Origin: Halichondria panicea
Lineage: Eukaryota; Porifera; Demospongiae; Suberitida; Halichondriidae
DNA: 64,000 nt
Assembly (NCBI RefSeq): GCF_963675165.1
Contig: NC_087377.1
Location: 3,909,899 to 3,973,898, forward strand
Direction of reading: 5' to 3'
Shown here: one piece after another, positions 49,801 through 59,870 of the stretch
Numbering within the stretch: position 1 is the stretch's first letter
Layout of the letters: each line of letters opens with the position of its first letter
Program-made: the position numbers and the translations under genes
The notes under the pieces: model-generated
The model's database searches: none
What the model saw: only the letters and a program-made list of their open reading frames with translations
What the model was told of the DNA's origin: nothing

Positions 49801-50601
49801 ATGACAAACCTTCAGGGAGCTGTCATCAATGATCATGAAGGTTGGTTAATAGCAATTGTTATTTATATACTTGTACTGTATTCACAGGGAAGTCAGATAT
49901 GAAGTCGAGGCCTACACTGCACTGAAGGATCTGTTGAAGGAACTTGACTCCATTGTCACCTGGCAACTGCTCATGATCAATTTGGGAGGGAAAAAGTCTG
50001 AAAACGATAAAATAGAAATTAATTTCCGGTGCGATATTAATCAACAAAAACAGGAGGCCTTTGACAAGTGGTTGAGGAGGAAACCTGATGCTTGCTGGAA
50101 GGATGTTATTGATGCTTTGTACGAAATGAAAGAGGTCACTCTGGCTAGTCGTCTTTCTAGGAAGTATGACTGGAAAGATCCAAGGGTACGTATAAAGCTA
50201 TATCCTTGGTATATTATACACTTCTACATACTGCAGGTATATGTAAGCTGCAACTTCCTAAGTGCCTCTTATAATGCTCGCATCACTGCCAGGAAAATTG
50301 GTGATATACCCTATCGAAGATTTCTTCCTCCACTTGATCATGGACTAGAATACTACACAGTTGAAGACGAATCAGTACAACCAATGAATGAAAGGTAAAG
50401 CACCATAATAACAAAGTATAATCTTAACCTGCACACACATGCACACAGATTAGCAGCAGAAAGGACATCTCGATTCTCACGTATCTTACTGAATTATCCA
50501 CGCCCTTACAGTCTGTTCGATTTATTTAGCCGTATTGAAGAATGTAACAGTAAAGGAGACTTCAAAGTTGGACTTGAAACAAGGTACCGTGTAATTTAAA
50601 T

Positions 50602-50734
50602 ACCGTATTATTATAGCGGGAATTGTTCACTAATTGGCTCAAAACCCCTCAGAAGAAACGTTTGTTCTTTTTTAATTTTTGCGCTAATTCCTGCTCTGCC
50701 CTCGAAAAGCTCAAAAATTTCTTGCTATACGGTA
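50602..50734. mobile_element. Degenerate ACCGTAT-family element in DD10 intron 4
   Basis: Same insertion as 21728-21852 in DD5; here ACCGTATTATTATAGCGGGA and TTGCTATACGGTA ends are slightly better preserved. Confidence 0.55.
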
Positions 50735-52050
50735 TAACAATTTTTAGCTGTAAACATTATTAATATTATGAGATGATATGCTCATGTATATGACACTGCA
50801 ATAGGACTTGATGATAAGATCCAAGTTTTAAAATTACAGTACAATCCAATCAGTTCAAGGTAAAATGATACTCTTTAACAGGTTTGGACGTTTGTACTAG
50901 AAACTAAAGCCAGAGATGATACTTCCTGCTAACTCAACTAGTGAGGACTGGATAAGTTCTAAATTGCTCCGAAAATCAGCTTTTAGCACCGAGTAATATG
51001 CAAAATTATACATCGTTTCGACTGTTTGTTATTCTTATATACTTTAACCAGAGTAGAAGAAGCCGATGTTGGGCAACTGTTCATTGGGAGAGAGCAGCTC
51101 GGGAAAGAGGTCACTAAAATATCTTTGACGTTCAAAGTGGAGGGTCAAGGTGAAGGGAGATACTCGGCAGTCATCGCTACGTATGAAAATGGTGACATGT
51201 TCTATCTGGACGCTGTGTACAGAAAACCAGCCACTGAGAAGAGAGCAAGATTAAATGTTGCTCTACCAGGACGGTAAGTAATCACATATCACAGTATAAT
51301 TAAAGCAGTGAGTCTAATTTTACTTAACAAGGACGTACGGTTTATTATTGGACCATGCACTATTGATGTGAAAGAATTGATTTGCTAACAATTATAGATT
51401 GTTGAATATTGATCATGGCACTCTAGTGCCTAGTCCATGAGTCCTGATTGTCTGTGCTCTAACTCTCTCCTGTTGTTGCCTCCTTTGCTCAGCTCTCAGT
51501 TTACGAGCCGCCTCTCGAGAGCTCTTGACAAGATCACAGCACTGTCTCCATACATAATTATAAGTGTCACTTAATCTAACCAGCACTTACATTATAAGCA
51601 CTGAATTGCTATCCCTCGCGGCTGTTGACATAAAACCAGTGAGCGTTGAAGCCGGCTAAGATACATGTAGCTATATATACTCCACTTGGGGTCTGTATCG
51701 TAGCAACTAGGTGGGGTTTAACTACCATAAACCCCAGCCCTGGAGCCTTGCCTTGAGGGAGCACTGATTTTATACTAGATCTACACAGCCAAAAAGAAGC
51801 TAGACACTTGTTGACAAGGGCAGGACAGAAGGGTGGGACTCACTAAACATCAGGAAGGCTGGAGGATGGGTGGGGCTCACTGCTTGGACATTGACAAGTT
51901 GTGCGTTGAGCTAGAAGCTTAGCGCTGGCTTCAAGCTTATACGCACATGTCAAGCTTTTTGTTCGTTTTCAATAGTTTTTGAGACTGTTTGCTAGTTGTA
52001 TCCAAGGTGAGGTAGCTTAGGTAGCAAGTACTTTTCATTCAAGTGGGTAT

Positions 52051-52186
52051 ATAACACTTATTGTTCACTATATATTATACATTCGAATTTATGGCAAACG
52101 TAAACCATCCTTGGCCTTGGGGCTTCGCCCTCGTCCTCGGAGGTTTACTGCCATAAATTCTGATGTAGTGGACAATAAGTATAACG
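52051..52186. repeat. Foldback, arms ACTTATTGTTCACTA / AATTTATGGCA
   Basis: CACTTATTGTTCACTA and AATTTATGGCAAACGTAAACC are mirrored by GGTTTACTGCCATAAATT and TAGTGGACAATAAGT. It is absent from the corresponding DD5 intron 6. Confidence 0.6.
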
Positions 52187-52391
52187 TAAACTATAGAAGC
52201 ATGCTGAAACTTTTGAGAACTGAGTCTTAGTGGTGCATGAGACATGTACTGTGCATGGACTAGAAATCACAGCAAAGTCAGCAAAGAAGCCCGGAGTCGA
52301 AGATTTATTTTTATGGCTCGTAATAGTTATGTTCTGGGAGCAACAAACTACGATTTTAGCATTCTATATAGACCTATGGGGCCCTTCCATT

Positions 52392-52488
52392 GTTGCCGCG
52401 ACCTTTATTCGAGGTACTCATTTGCTATTCGAGGTATTCATTATTTTGCAGCTGCAAATGAATACCTCGAATAAAGACCGCGGCAACA
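52392..52488. repeat. Hairpin TTGCCGCG...CGCGGCAA
   Basis: GTTGCCGCGACCTTTATTCG and GAGGTATTCATT are mirrored by AATGAATACCTCGAATAAAG and ACCGCGGCAAC. DD5 has only TTGTTGCCGCTATAATTATA at the homologous spot, so this inserted after the duplication. Confidence 0.65.
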
Positions 52489-54325
52489 AGTTCAAGCTTC
52501 TTAGCTTTTGCTCGCTAAAAAGCTTTATTATCAAAATCTGTTACTACGAAAAACTATCATGATTACCGCTATTATATGGTATCCAGGTCCGATATATCAG
52601 AAACATGCAAGACAAACATAAAACCCAACGACTACAGTAGACCTAGCTGAGGCTCCATCCGAACACGTGATATTTCCGGTTTAACTAAGCAATTATAAAT
52701 TTAACAATTAAAGACACTTTGCACGTACGTATACATGAACGTATACATTAATGTTAAAAGCTATTACTGTGGCCAGAAGGTAAAAGCTGCGCTAGCTAGA
52801 ATTACTGTCCTTGTAATGCATGCATGCCCAATTTCGACACTGTGAAACACGTGTTGTAGCTTCCACATTATTTCGCTCCCACACGCCACACTACTTTTTA
52901 TCTTAGGAAATATGCCTTGAGGATATCTGACTGTACTGAGTGCATCTTGCTGGCGGAGCACCAAAACAGTATACCCATATCAGATGGCCCGAACCATCAC
53001 TGATGCTTTATGCAGACTGTGAGTTTTCTATATGCATGTTGATCACCTGATAACCCTTAAACATTTCCAGTCCTAATAGAAAACTTAATGTCATTCTTTG
53101 GGGCTCATCACCAAACAATGAGAGCTCTTGGAAAGTTGAGATCATTCGACAACGTGTGCAGAGGCAGTACAAATGGAAACCAGAGAAAAAGTATGTCCAG
53201 AGTTTGTTACAAATGTGTACATTTGTCACATAATAATTATATTGTACTTTCTATGCGTCAATGTATATTACAAATTATGCAGGTGGATTTTAGCCCGGTA
53301 TGATGTTGATGTCTTGGACTATTATGACACAAAGCAAGCTGTTGTTGATAGTGCGCCACTGAATGAAGGAGTGGATATATTGGAGTTTGACTACTCAAGA
53401 AAAGAAGTCGAGGTACGTATGTTGTGCCTTTAGTTACTAAACCAGCAAAATAATGTTACAGTAATGCTCTATTGTAAGCATGTGCATTATTGTTTATATA
53501 TAGCCTTCATGCACACAACAAGTTCTTAGCTTTAACAATGAAAAACTTCGATGTTAAAGCTTCGTTGTCGTATAAGCTTGAACTTGCACGTTGGCCTCTA
53601 GCTTCTACGTGCGCCCTTTTCTCAAGGCACATATTTGCAGCTGAAGTGATCCTGTACCAGGAACGAAAAAATGTCATTGCTCATGTTAATTTACTTGCTG
53701 CTACTTATCCAGCTTATATACATGCTTGCTTCTACTATAGCTGAGGGTTAGCACTTTAGCTGCTCTAGAATATTTTATAGCACTTGCATGTATAACAGAT
53801 AACTGTACAATTGGTTATTGATCGTATGAATGTATAATTATATGCCTTTAAATTGTATAGGCATGACAGTAACGTTATTAATGAATATATAGCCAGGAGC
53901 ACATGCTTCTGCTATACATGCAATATTACGATAACTCTAGCTTTAACTTTCCCTGCAGCTTTGGGCTCAGAAGATATTCCCAAAAAACATTAGCAGCACC
54001 CACCCCTCATGCACGAGACAAGTACTACTACATGAAAGGAATTGAGGGAGTGCGACTGCCTGGGGGGAACTCAGGGAGCCGTACAATTGGACCACTGAGG
54101 AACTGTTGAGAGATTTCAAAGAGTTTCTGGGAGATGCATTCAAGATTGCTCACATCCTCGATGGGTCACCATGCATACTGAACTATAATCTCTGTCATAC
54201 AATTTTTGGTTTATTGAGCAATTACTATAATTATATAGTTATATTTAGACTACATTACATCATCTGTAATTGATCTGATTGGCTAAAAACAGTAGATTAC
54301 ATGGAAGCATAATCTACAAGAAAGT

Positions 54326-54410
54326 ACTTATTCTACAGGAAATGGGCGCATATTCTACAGGAAGTGGACACATATTCTACAGGAAATGGACGCATATTCT
54401 ACAGGAAGTG
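54326..54410. repeat. Tandem repeat, 23-24-bp unit (ATTCTACAGGAAATGG)
   Basis: Four to five units of ATTCTACAGGAA[AG]TGG[AG]C[AG]CAT. The same CGCATATTCTAC word closes the hairpin at 54988-55080. Confidence 0.75.
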
Positions 54411-54987
54411 ACAAATAATTTGCAAGAAGTTCTCAAAAGTTGAAATGAAATTTTTAGTGAAAGTGACAAGATGACAAAAACATTATAAAAACACAGAATG
54501 CAATAGTTTGTTCAGTCAATATCCATTCTTTCCATGTCCACTGTTGCTTTGTATTGCTTTTTCCAGTTGGGCATGGGCAAGGGGGGCCAGGAAGCATCAA
54601 AAACACTTTAGCAGTCGCTTGACACTTTCTATTGAGTTTTTTAAGGTTCCATGCCGGTCCAGTCTGCTCTATACCCCCTCCACTCCACCACAGAGCTTCA
54701 TTCTTCTTTTTGTAGTGTTGCAGTCAGTTCTAGCATAGTTCTAGGTTCTTTTTACTTGTCTGTTCTTTCCAGTATCTTCAAGAAGCGTTTCACAAGCTTT
54801 ACTAAGTTTTTCATTGTTTTGAAGCCGTCTTCTTATCTTTTTCTGTCAACTGGTGTCTCTCACAGCTCTCCAGCTCGTCCAGCTCGCACAAATTCAATTT
54901 CTGTTGCTACGCACCAAACCTGGCTTTTTATAACCACGCCTCGCGCATGCGCAATGAAGTCCAAGTTAGATAGACCACACCCACTCG

Positions 54988-55080
54988 TAGAATATGCGTC
55001 TTAGTAACCACCTTGGTTACGGTTGGCTTTGCGCCTCGGGCTAACCGCAACCGCGGAGGTTACATAGACGCATATTCTAC
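54988..55080. repeat. Hairpin TAGAATATGCGTC...GACGCATATTCTA
   Basis: TAGAATATGCGTCTTAGTAA versus TACATAGACGCATATTCTA, with an inner stem GGTTACGGTTG / CAACCGCGGAGGTTA around a GC-rich loop. Confidence 0.65.
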
Positions 55081-55276
55081 TCTTAGGTGTAGTCTATCCT
55101 ATACTTATATACATGTAGCCTGGTACACGTATTTTTACTCTTTGTGAGATCCTACACAAAATTACAACAGCTTTGCAAGATCAGTTTATTTTCTCAGTTC
55201 TTATAAGCGCTATGTATTTACAAGTTCTAATGACTATAATTATACAGTTTGTTTGTTTTGCTCATGCAATTAGTGC

Positions 55277-55676
55277 TACCGTATATCTTCTAATTTATCG
55301 GACACTTCTAATTACCCCAGACACTCTTTTGGGCAATTTTCGTTGTTCTAATACAATGGACACTCCAGTACTTTAATATTACATTTGTTCTAAATATCCG
55401 GACAATACCTTGAAAAGTTGAGCTATCATTCATAGAAGGCAAGTAAGACTTACAGTACTGCAGTTAGATAGCTTTGATTAGCTAGTTTTAGATAGCTAGT
55501 GCAACTATTCAGTCGTACCCTGTTCTATTAAACTTAGCTAGCTCGCATGCAGCTGCTTGCTTGTTCTAATTATTCCGGACACTTCGCATGCTCTATAAAG
55601 ATCTGTTCCAATTATGCCCAGACAATTTCCAAAATAATTATTTTTTGCTGTCCGATAAATTAGAAGATATACGGTA
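55277..55676. mobile_element. 400-bp TIR element (TACCGTATATCTTCTAATTT)
   Basis: TACCGTATATCTTCTAATTT plus ATCGGACA at the left is exactly complementary to the right end. Inside, CGGACACTTC-type motifs repeat in both orientations. The TACCGTATA tip resembles the ACCGTATAGCGGG family. Confidence 0.75.
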
Positions 55677-56166
55677 TATATACAGTCTTGAATTGTCTGA
55701 CCATGCCAGAAGTATACGTTGAATATATGCATAATTATAGTGTTAGTCCCATTTTACTGTGTATGCATGCATGTAGATGGTTGTACGTAAACAGTGGTGT
55801 AGGAAGTAGGGTGACTCCAGGGGCTGGAGCCCCCCCCCCCCCCCTTAATTGTTGGAAAGCAATGTTTAGCTTGAACTGTTGAGCTAGCTTAGCTACAGCA
55901 TGCCGGCTGCAGCCATGCAGCTATATATATAGCTATATAAACTGTAAATTACGTGATTATTTCAATGATGCATGCATGCATGGGCTATAGGTTTCAAATG
56001 CAAAGTGGTAGATCTACCAAATGATCTATGAGCCTATAGTCTCTTTCAGTCTTTGCAAGAATGCAAAGTTGAGGAGGGCGTAGCCAGACTACTATTTGCC
56101 TCGAATCCAGGCCGATTAACCATGTACTATCTACTAATTATGAAGCTTTATAGCCTAGCTAGCTAG

Positions 56167-56365
56167 CTGTGGCCCTCTATGGTGTTGTCGGAGAAGGCTT
56201 GCACACTAGTCTGAAACCAGAAGAGGCTCTCATCTACCTCTATGATGGTTGGATGGTCGTGATGTTTTGAACTTGGTTTCTGCAAATGAGAGCTCTGAGC
56301 CTCAGTTCTTCTGGCTTCAGACTAGTGTGAAAGGTTTCTCGACAACACCATAGAGGGCCACAGCC
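56167..56365. repeat. Foldback GTGGCCCTCTATGGTGTTGT
   Basis: GTGGCCCTCTATGGTGTTGT and CACACTAGTCTGAAACCAGA are mirrored by TCTGGCTTCAGACTAGTGTG and ACAACACCATAGAGGGCCAC. Confidence 0.65.
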
Positions 56366-56520
56366 TTCTCGACAACGCAATAGAGAGCATAAGCCACAGC
56401 TTCACAGGAGACAAGTATTTGTACGGAAAGAAACTATAGTAAACAAACTAGTTTACGGTATAATTTTACAAAGGTTTACTATAAGGCCACTCCAAGTGAT
56501 ACTCTGGTTTCTGGTCCACC

Positions 56521-57244
56521 CAGGGGCGGATTTAGGGAAGGGTTCTTACTTCTTGGCCGCGCAAAGCGCCGAAATTTTTGGCTGACCACGCCCCCTTTTA
56601 CATGCCACGCCCATTACTTAACCACATTCCCCTTCAACAAAAACATTATACAAAAACATAAATTGGAGGAGAGACGATGGTGGCTGGAGGAGAGACGGTG
56701 GTGGCTGGAGGAGAGACGGTGGTGGCTGGAGGAGAGACGGTGGTGGCTGGAGGAGAGCCGGTGGTGGCTGGAGGAGAGACGGTGGTGGCTGGTGGTTCTC
56801 TTGAAGAGGAGACTGGCTGTAGACTTGACGCATCATCTAGATTTTTATATTAGTCAATATAATACTTATATTATAGCAATTATAATTAATCTATACAGTG
56901 TATCTATACAGTGTCTATCATTCAGTATGCAGTGCCATGAACTCTCCCTTACCTGAAACTTTACTCTTCTTAAACCAGGAGTCAATTGAGGGTTGCAATC
57001 TAGACCTTTTGTTAGGATTCATGGCCAGGGTATAATTATCACTGCGACCATGTGGCTGGATGAGTCAATATAGCCAGCCCCACCCTCATATTATGCAGAG
57101 AGTACCAGCCCCACCCTCACATTATGCAGAGAGAACTTTGTACCCTATTGTCATGACAGTAAGCTAGCTAGCCAGGTGTAATATAAAGTATCAACTTAGT
57201 TCGTACAAACCCAACGAACTACCTCTGGATCCGATCCGCCCCTG
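56521..57244. mobile_element. 0.72-kb hAT-like element nested in 56485-57486
   Basis: Starts CAGGGGCGGATTTAG and ends GGATCCGATCCGCCCCTG. CCACC lies on both borders (56516-56520, 57245-57249), part of a probable target duplication. It contains the 21-bp tandem repeat at 56666-56791. Confidence 0.65.
56666..56791. repeat. Six tandem 21-bp units (GGAGGAGAGACGGTGGTGGCT)
   Basis: Six nearly identical 21-bp units; because 21 is a multiple of 3 all frames stay open, giving EERRWWL on + and a PPSLLQ-type repeat on -. Interpreted as a minisatellite in a transposon, not a gene. Confidence 0.8.
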
Positions 57245-58459
57245 CCACCGCCCCATCAGATTTTATTCTTGGATTTCTATCTCATTATTGGATTTCTATC
57301 CCATTATTTCTACTACGCATGCGCATAATGGTCCATGTGGTACAAAATAGTATGATAATGATATTCATTTGCAGATTCATAACGTGAAATTGATTAATGA
57401 CATAATGAGAAAATGAGAAAAGTCACCCGTCCGCATGCAATTAGAAAAACTTCAGGACAGAAACCAGAGTGTCACTTGGAGTGGCCTAAAGTATGCGAGT
57501 TACCCATGCAGATTCTGGGTAACTCAGTTTGCGCATGTGCACTATCACCCATGCAATAGAGACCAGGCCGTATTTTAATCGGCGTGGCTCAAGGCTAGAC
57601 TATACTATGAGCCCCCCTTACAAAAAATCTTCGTACGCTATTGGTACGTACCATAGATTGTTGTACGTGCTCAGAGATCTCTCCATGGTGCTTAAGCTTA
57701 ATTTTACCAACAGGAAGCCACACACATTATTATTATAACTAGGAGCATATATACTGATATGCAGAGCATGTTTGGGGCGAGCGAGCAATTTGTGTATTTG
57801 TTGTACAGTGATTAGGTACAATGTGGTAATTTAAATTTTTGAATCGAATGAAGTATCAGTGATTGTGGAGCAGTGAATAACCGAATAGTCTGATGCAGTG
57901 GATTAGATACGACTTCCCTGTGCCAGCTGTATACCCGTGACAAGTCACGGTGTAGGGTTAGGTTGTGACTGTGCATGATGTATAATTATAACATCAAGTT
58001 GAAACATATCTATGAGTGAAAGTTCAGCATGAAAGAGCTGGCTGTACAAACTAACATGAGGAGCAAGGTTTAGGAGCAAGGATCACTTTTTGCTGGACCC
58101 AAATTACAACAAAATAATTACAAGGCTATATATATATATATATAGCAGTCTATACTCTGACCTGCATGTTGTATTAAGCGTGCCTGCATGTATGGCCTCA
58201 GAAGTTTCCATCTGAGCTGGCCTGACCTGCCTAGTGCTGTGTTTTCTAAAGGTGCCTGTGCAACTTCAAAAGTCTCCGTCTGAGCTGCTCTGACCTAGAA
58301 CCTGTTAGTGTATGGTCTTTGTGTTGTTCTGTTGAGCTAGCAGGTTTATTATCACAAACACAAGACTTGAAGTGATATATAATCCAGCTCCTCTGAGTCT
58401 ATCAGAGTCTCTGTGTCTTTGTCTATAGATAGAGTACGCCTTCGTTGCAGAGTGTTAGT

Positions 58460-59186
58460 AGACTCGCAAGTCGTCACTGTTGCAGGCGAACAGTACGCCT
58501 GCAACAGTGATAGTCGAGCGCCGCTGCCCTCCTTGAAGGAGGTCGGGAATCAAGCCTATCCACAGTTTTGTTCTGGCCTGTTACGCAATAGTATCATGAA
58601 TATCATTCATGCTATGGTGCTAACCAATAGCATAGATGCCAATAGCGATGAATATGTATTAGTTATTGCACGAGTGATTATGCAATAACTGATTTGTTGT
58701 GTGGGAGAAGCATAGTTATAATGACATTCATGCCTTCTGCATTCCTTGTTTTCATACCACAAAAAGTGAGTTGTAGGAACAATATAAAAGAGATCATTCC
58801 AACTTTTGTGCAAGCTTTCTGGCTGTGCAAATTAATATATGCACTGTGGAGACTTGTTAGCTTTGTGATGTGCCTGGCTTCACTGTGCAATATGCCATAT
58901 ATTTGTACTGTGGTTTCTTTGATCTTTTGCTCAAACATGCAACAACATTTATTAAAGCCTCGCCCCTCAGTCAATCCAACGTGTGCAAAATAATTCACAC
59001 GTGGTACAGTTGAGTGGGTGTGATCAATCCCCTTGAGATACGGCAATCTGATTGGAGCTGGTAGAATTGTTGGATTTCCAACAACAGAACAAAACTGTGG
59101 ATAGGCTTGATTCCTGACCTCCTTCCGGGCAACGGTAGAGGGCGGCGGCGCCCGACTACAACAGTGACGGCTTCTTGCGAGTCTAG
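58460..59186. mobile_element. 0.73-kb element with over 100-bp inverted ends
   Basis: AGACTCGCAAGTCGTCACTG, GAAGGAGGTCGGGAATCAAG and CCTATCCACAGTTTTGTTCT near the left are mirrored at the right by AACAAAACTGTGGATAGGC, TTGATTCCTGACCTCCTTC and CAGTGACGGCTTC..GCGAGTCT. The GCAAG[T/C]CGTCACTGTTG end recurs once more at 59385-59410. Confidence 0.65.
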
Positions 59187-59195
59187 AGTGTTAGC

Positions 59196-59368
59196 TAGCC
59201 TCGATCCCAGGCCGAGTTTTGTTCGCCTAACCGTTATAAAAGCGAAAAACTCGGCCTGGGATCTGCTAGGGAAGTGCGGCCTGGGATCGAGGGTAGCCTC
59301 GATCCCAGGCCGAGTTTTTCGCTTTTATAACGGTTAGGCGAACAAAACTCGGCCTGGGATCGAGGCTA
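59196..59368. repeat. Head-to-head GCCTCGATCCC palindromes
   Basis: Two consecutive palindromes made of TAGCCTCGATCCCAGGCCGA plus the GTTCGCCTAACCGTTATAAA segment of the 5347-6431 element, in both orientations, joined by CTGCTAGGGAAGTGCGGCCT. The pair is flanked on both sides by CTAGACTCGCAAG-type ends. Confidence 0.7.
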
Positions 59369-59471
59369 GCTAACACTCTAGACTCGCAAGCCGTCACTGT
59401 TGTAGTCGGGCGCCCTTCCCACTGCTAGGGAAGTGCGGCCTGGCCGGTGAAGGAGGAGGCTAGGCTAAGTG

Positions 59472-59578
59472 TAGCCTCCACCCCAGGCCGATCCGTCTCC
59501 AATTGAACGCTAGGTCGCCTACTACGTATTTTTCAACTTTGTTCTATTAAAAAAAACATCGGCCTGGGACTAAGGCTA
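59472..59578. repeat. Diverged GCCTC...GAGGC hairpin
   Basis: TAGCCTCCACCCCAGGCCGA versus TCGGCCTGGGACTAAGGCTA: same family as 59196-59368, with an unrelated interior. Confidence 0.6.
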
Positions 59579-59769
59579 GGCTAAGCATAGATTTCTACAC
59601 TATCAAAGCAGAAGCTAAAGACAAGTACATGTACACAGATCTATCTAGCCATCCTTTTGATATTTTTCTCCCGCCCCCGTCCAATCAGAGAAAAGGGAGT
59701 GGCTTGCGAGTCTTCTAGGCTAAGTGTTAGCTAGCTTTGTGCCCATGCGCAGCTTTCACGTAAAGTTGG

Positions 59770-59826
59770 CACCCACACTTCTTTGTTTAGCATTTATAAT
59801 GTGAAGTCAGCACAAACATTGTAAAA
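59770..59826 (+). promoter_or_regulatory. Conserved upstream block of DD11
   Basis: CACCCACACTTCTTTG followed by GAAGTCAGCACAAACATTGT, 45-100 bp before the ATG at 59871; the second half is shared with DD4. Confidence 0.45.
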
Positions 59827-59870
59827 ACGCTACATCTAGATATAACTTCAATAGAGACTCAGAGTCTAAA

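Larger units (their letters stand above)
49801..54181 (+). pseudogene. DD10: decayed duplicate of DD5
   Basis: Exons: 49801-49840, 49888-50185, 50237-50394, 50449-50583, 50882-50992, 51052-51273, 52907-53018, 53071-53190, 53283-53412, 53959-54181. Lesions relative to DD5: a 5-nt duplication in exon 2 (CTACACTGCACTGAAG versus CTACACTGAAG); TAG at 50898-50900 in exon 5 (DD5 has TGG in LYWKL); +1 in exon 7 (ATACCCATATCAG versus ATACCCTATCAG); +4, -1 and +4 changes in exon 10, including an altered end (CACCATGCATACTGA). The exon 2 shift would be cured by a downstream donor 4 nt further (GTTAAT after GAAGGTTG), but the exon 5 stop remains. Intron 6 is twice as long as in DD5 (1.6 kb) because of extra insertions. 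Confidence 0.85.
56485..57486. mobile_element. 1.0-kb TIR element, host of a nested insertion
   Basis: GGCCACTCCAAGTGATACTC plus TGGTTTCTG at the left is complementary, with one mismatch, to CAGAAACCAGAGTGTCACTT plus GGAGTGGCC at the right. Most of its interior is the hAT-like element 56521-57244. Confidence 0.65.
54182..59870. other. 5.7-kb gene-poor block of nested repeats
   Basis: The largest interval without a family member. It contains the ATTCTACAGG tandem repeat, at least six inverted-repeat elements (entries below) and no ORF that looks conserved. ORFs of 90-120 codons at 54651-55004 and 58678-59046 (minus) lie inside inverted repeats and show no recognisable motif. Confidence 0.6.

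Noticed and set aside
54651-55004. 117-codon + strand ORF
   Set aside because: Low-complexity Ser-rich translation in a repeat region, not linked to exons; treated as chance.
56618-56956. ORFs encoding EERRWWL repeats (+) or PPSLLQ repeats (-)
   Set aside because: They come from a 21-bp minisatellite inside a transposon; no start context, splice sites or conservation.
58678-59046. 122-codon minus-strand ORF
   Set aside because: It lies inside an inverted-repeat element and shows no transposase or other motif; could be chance.
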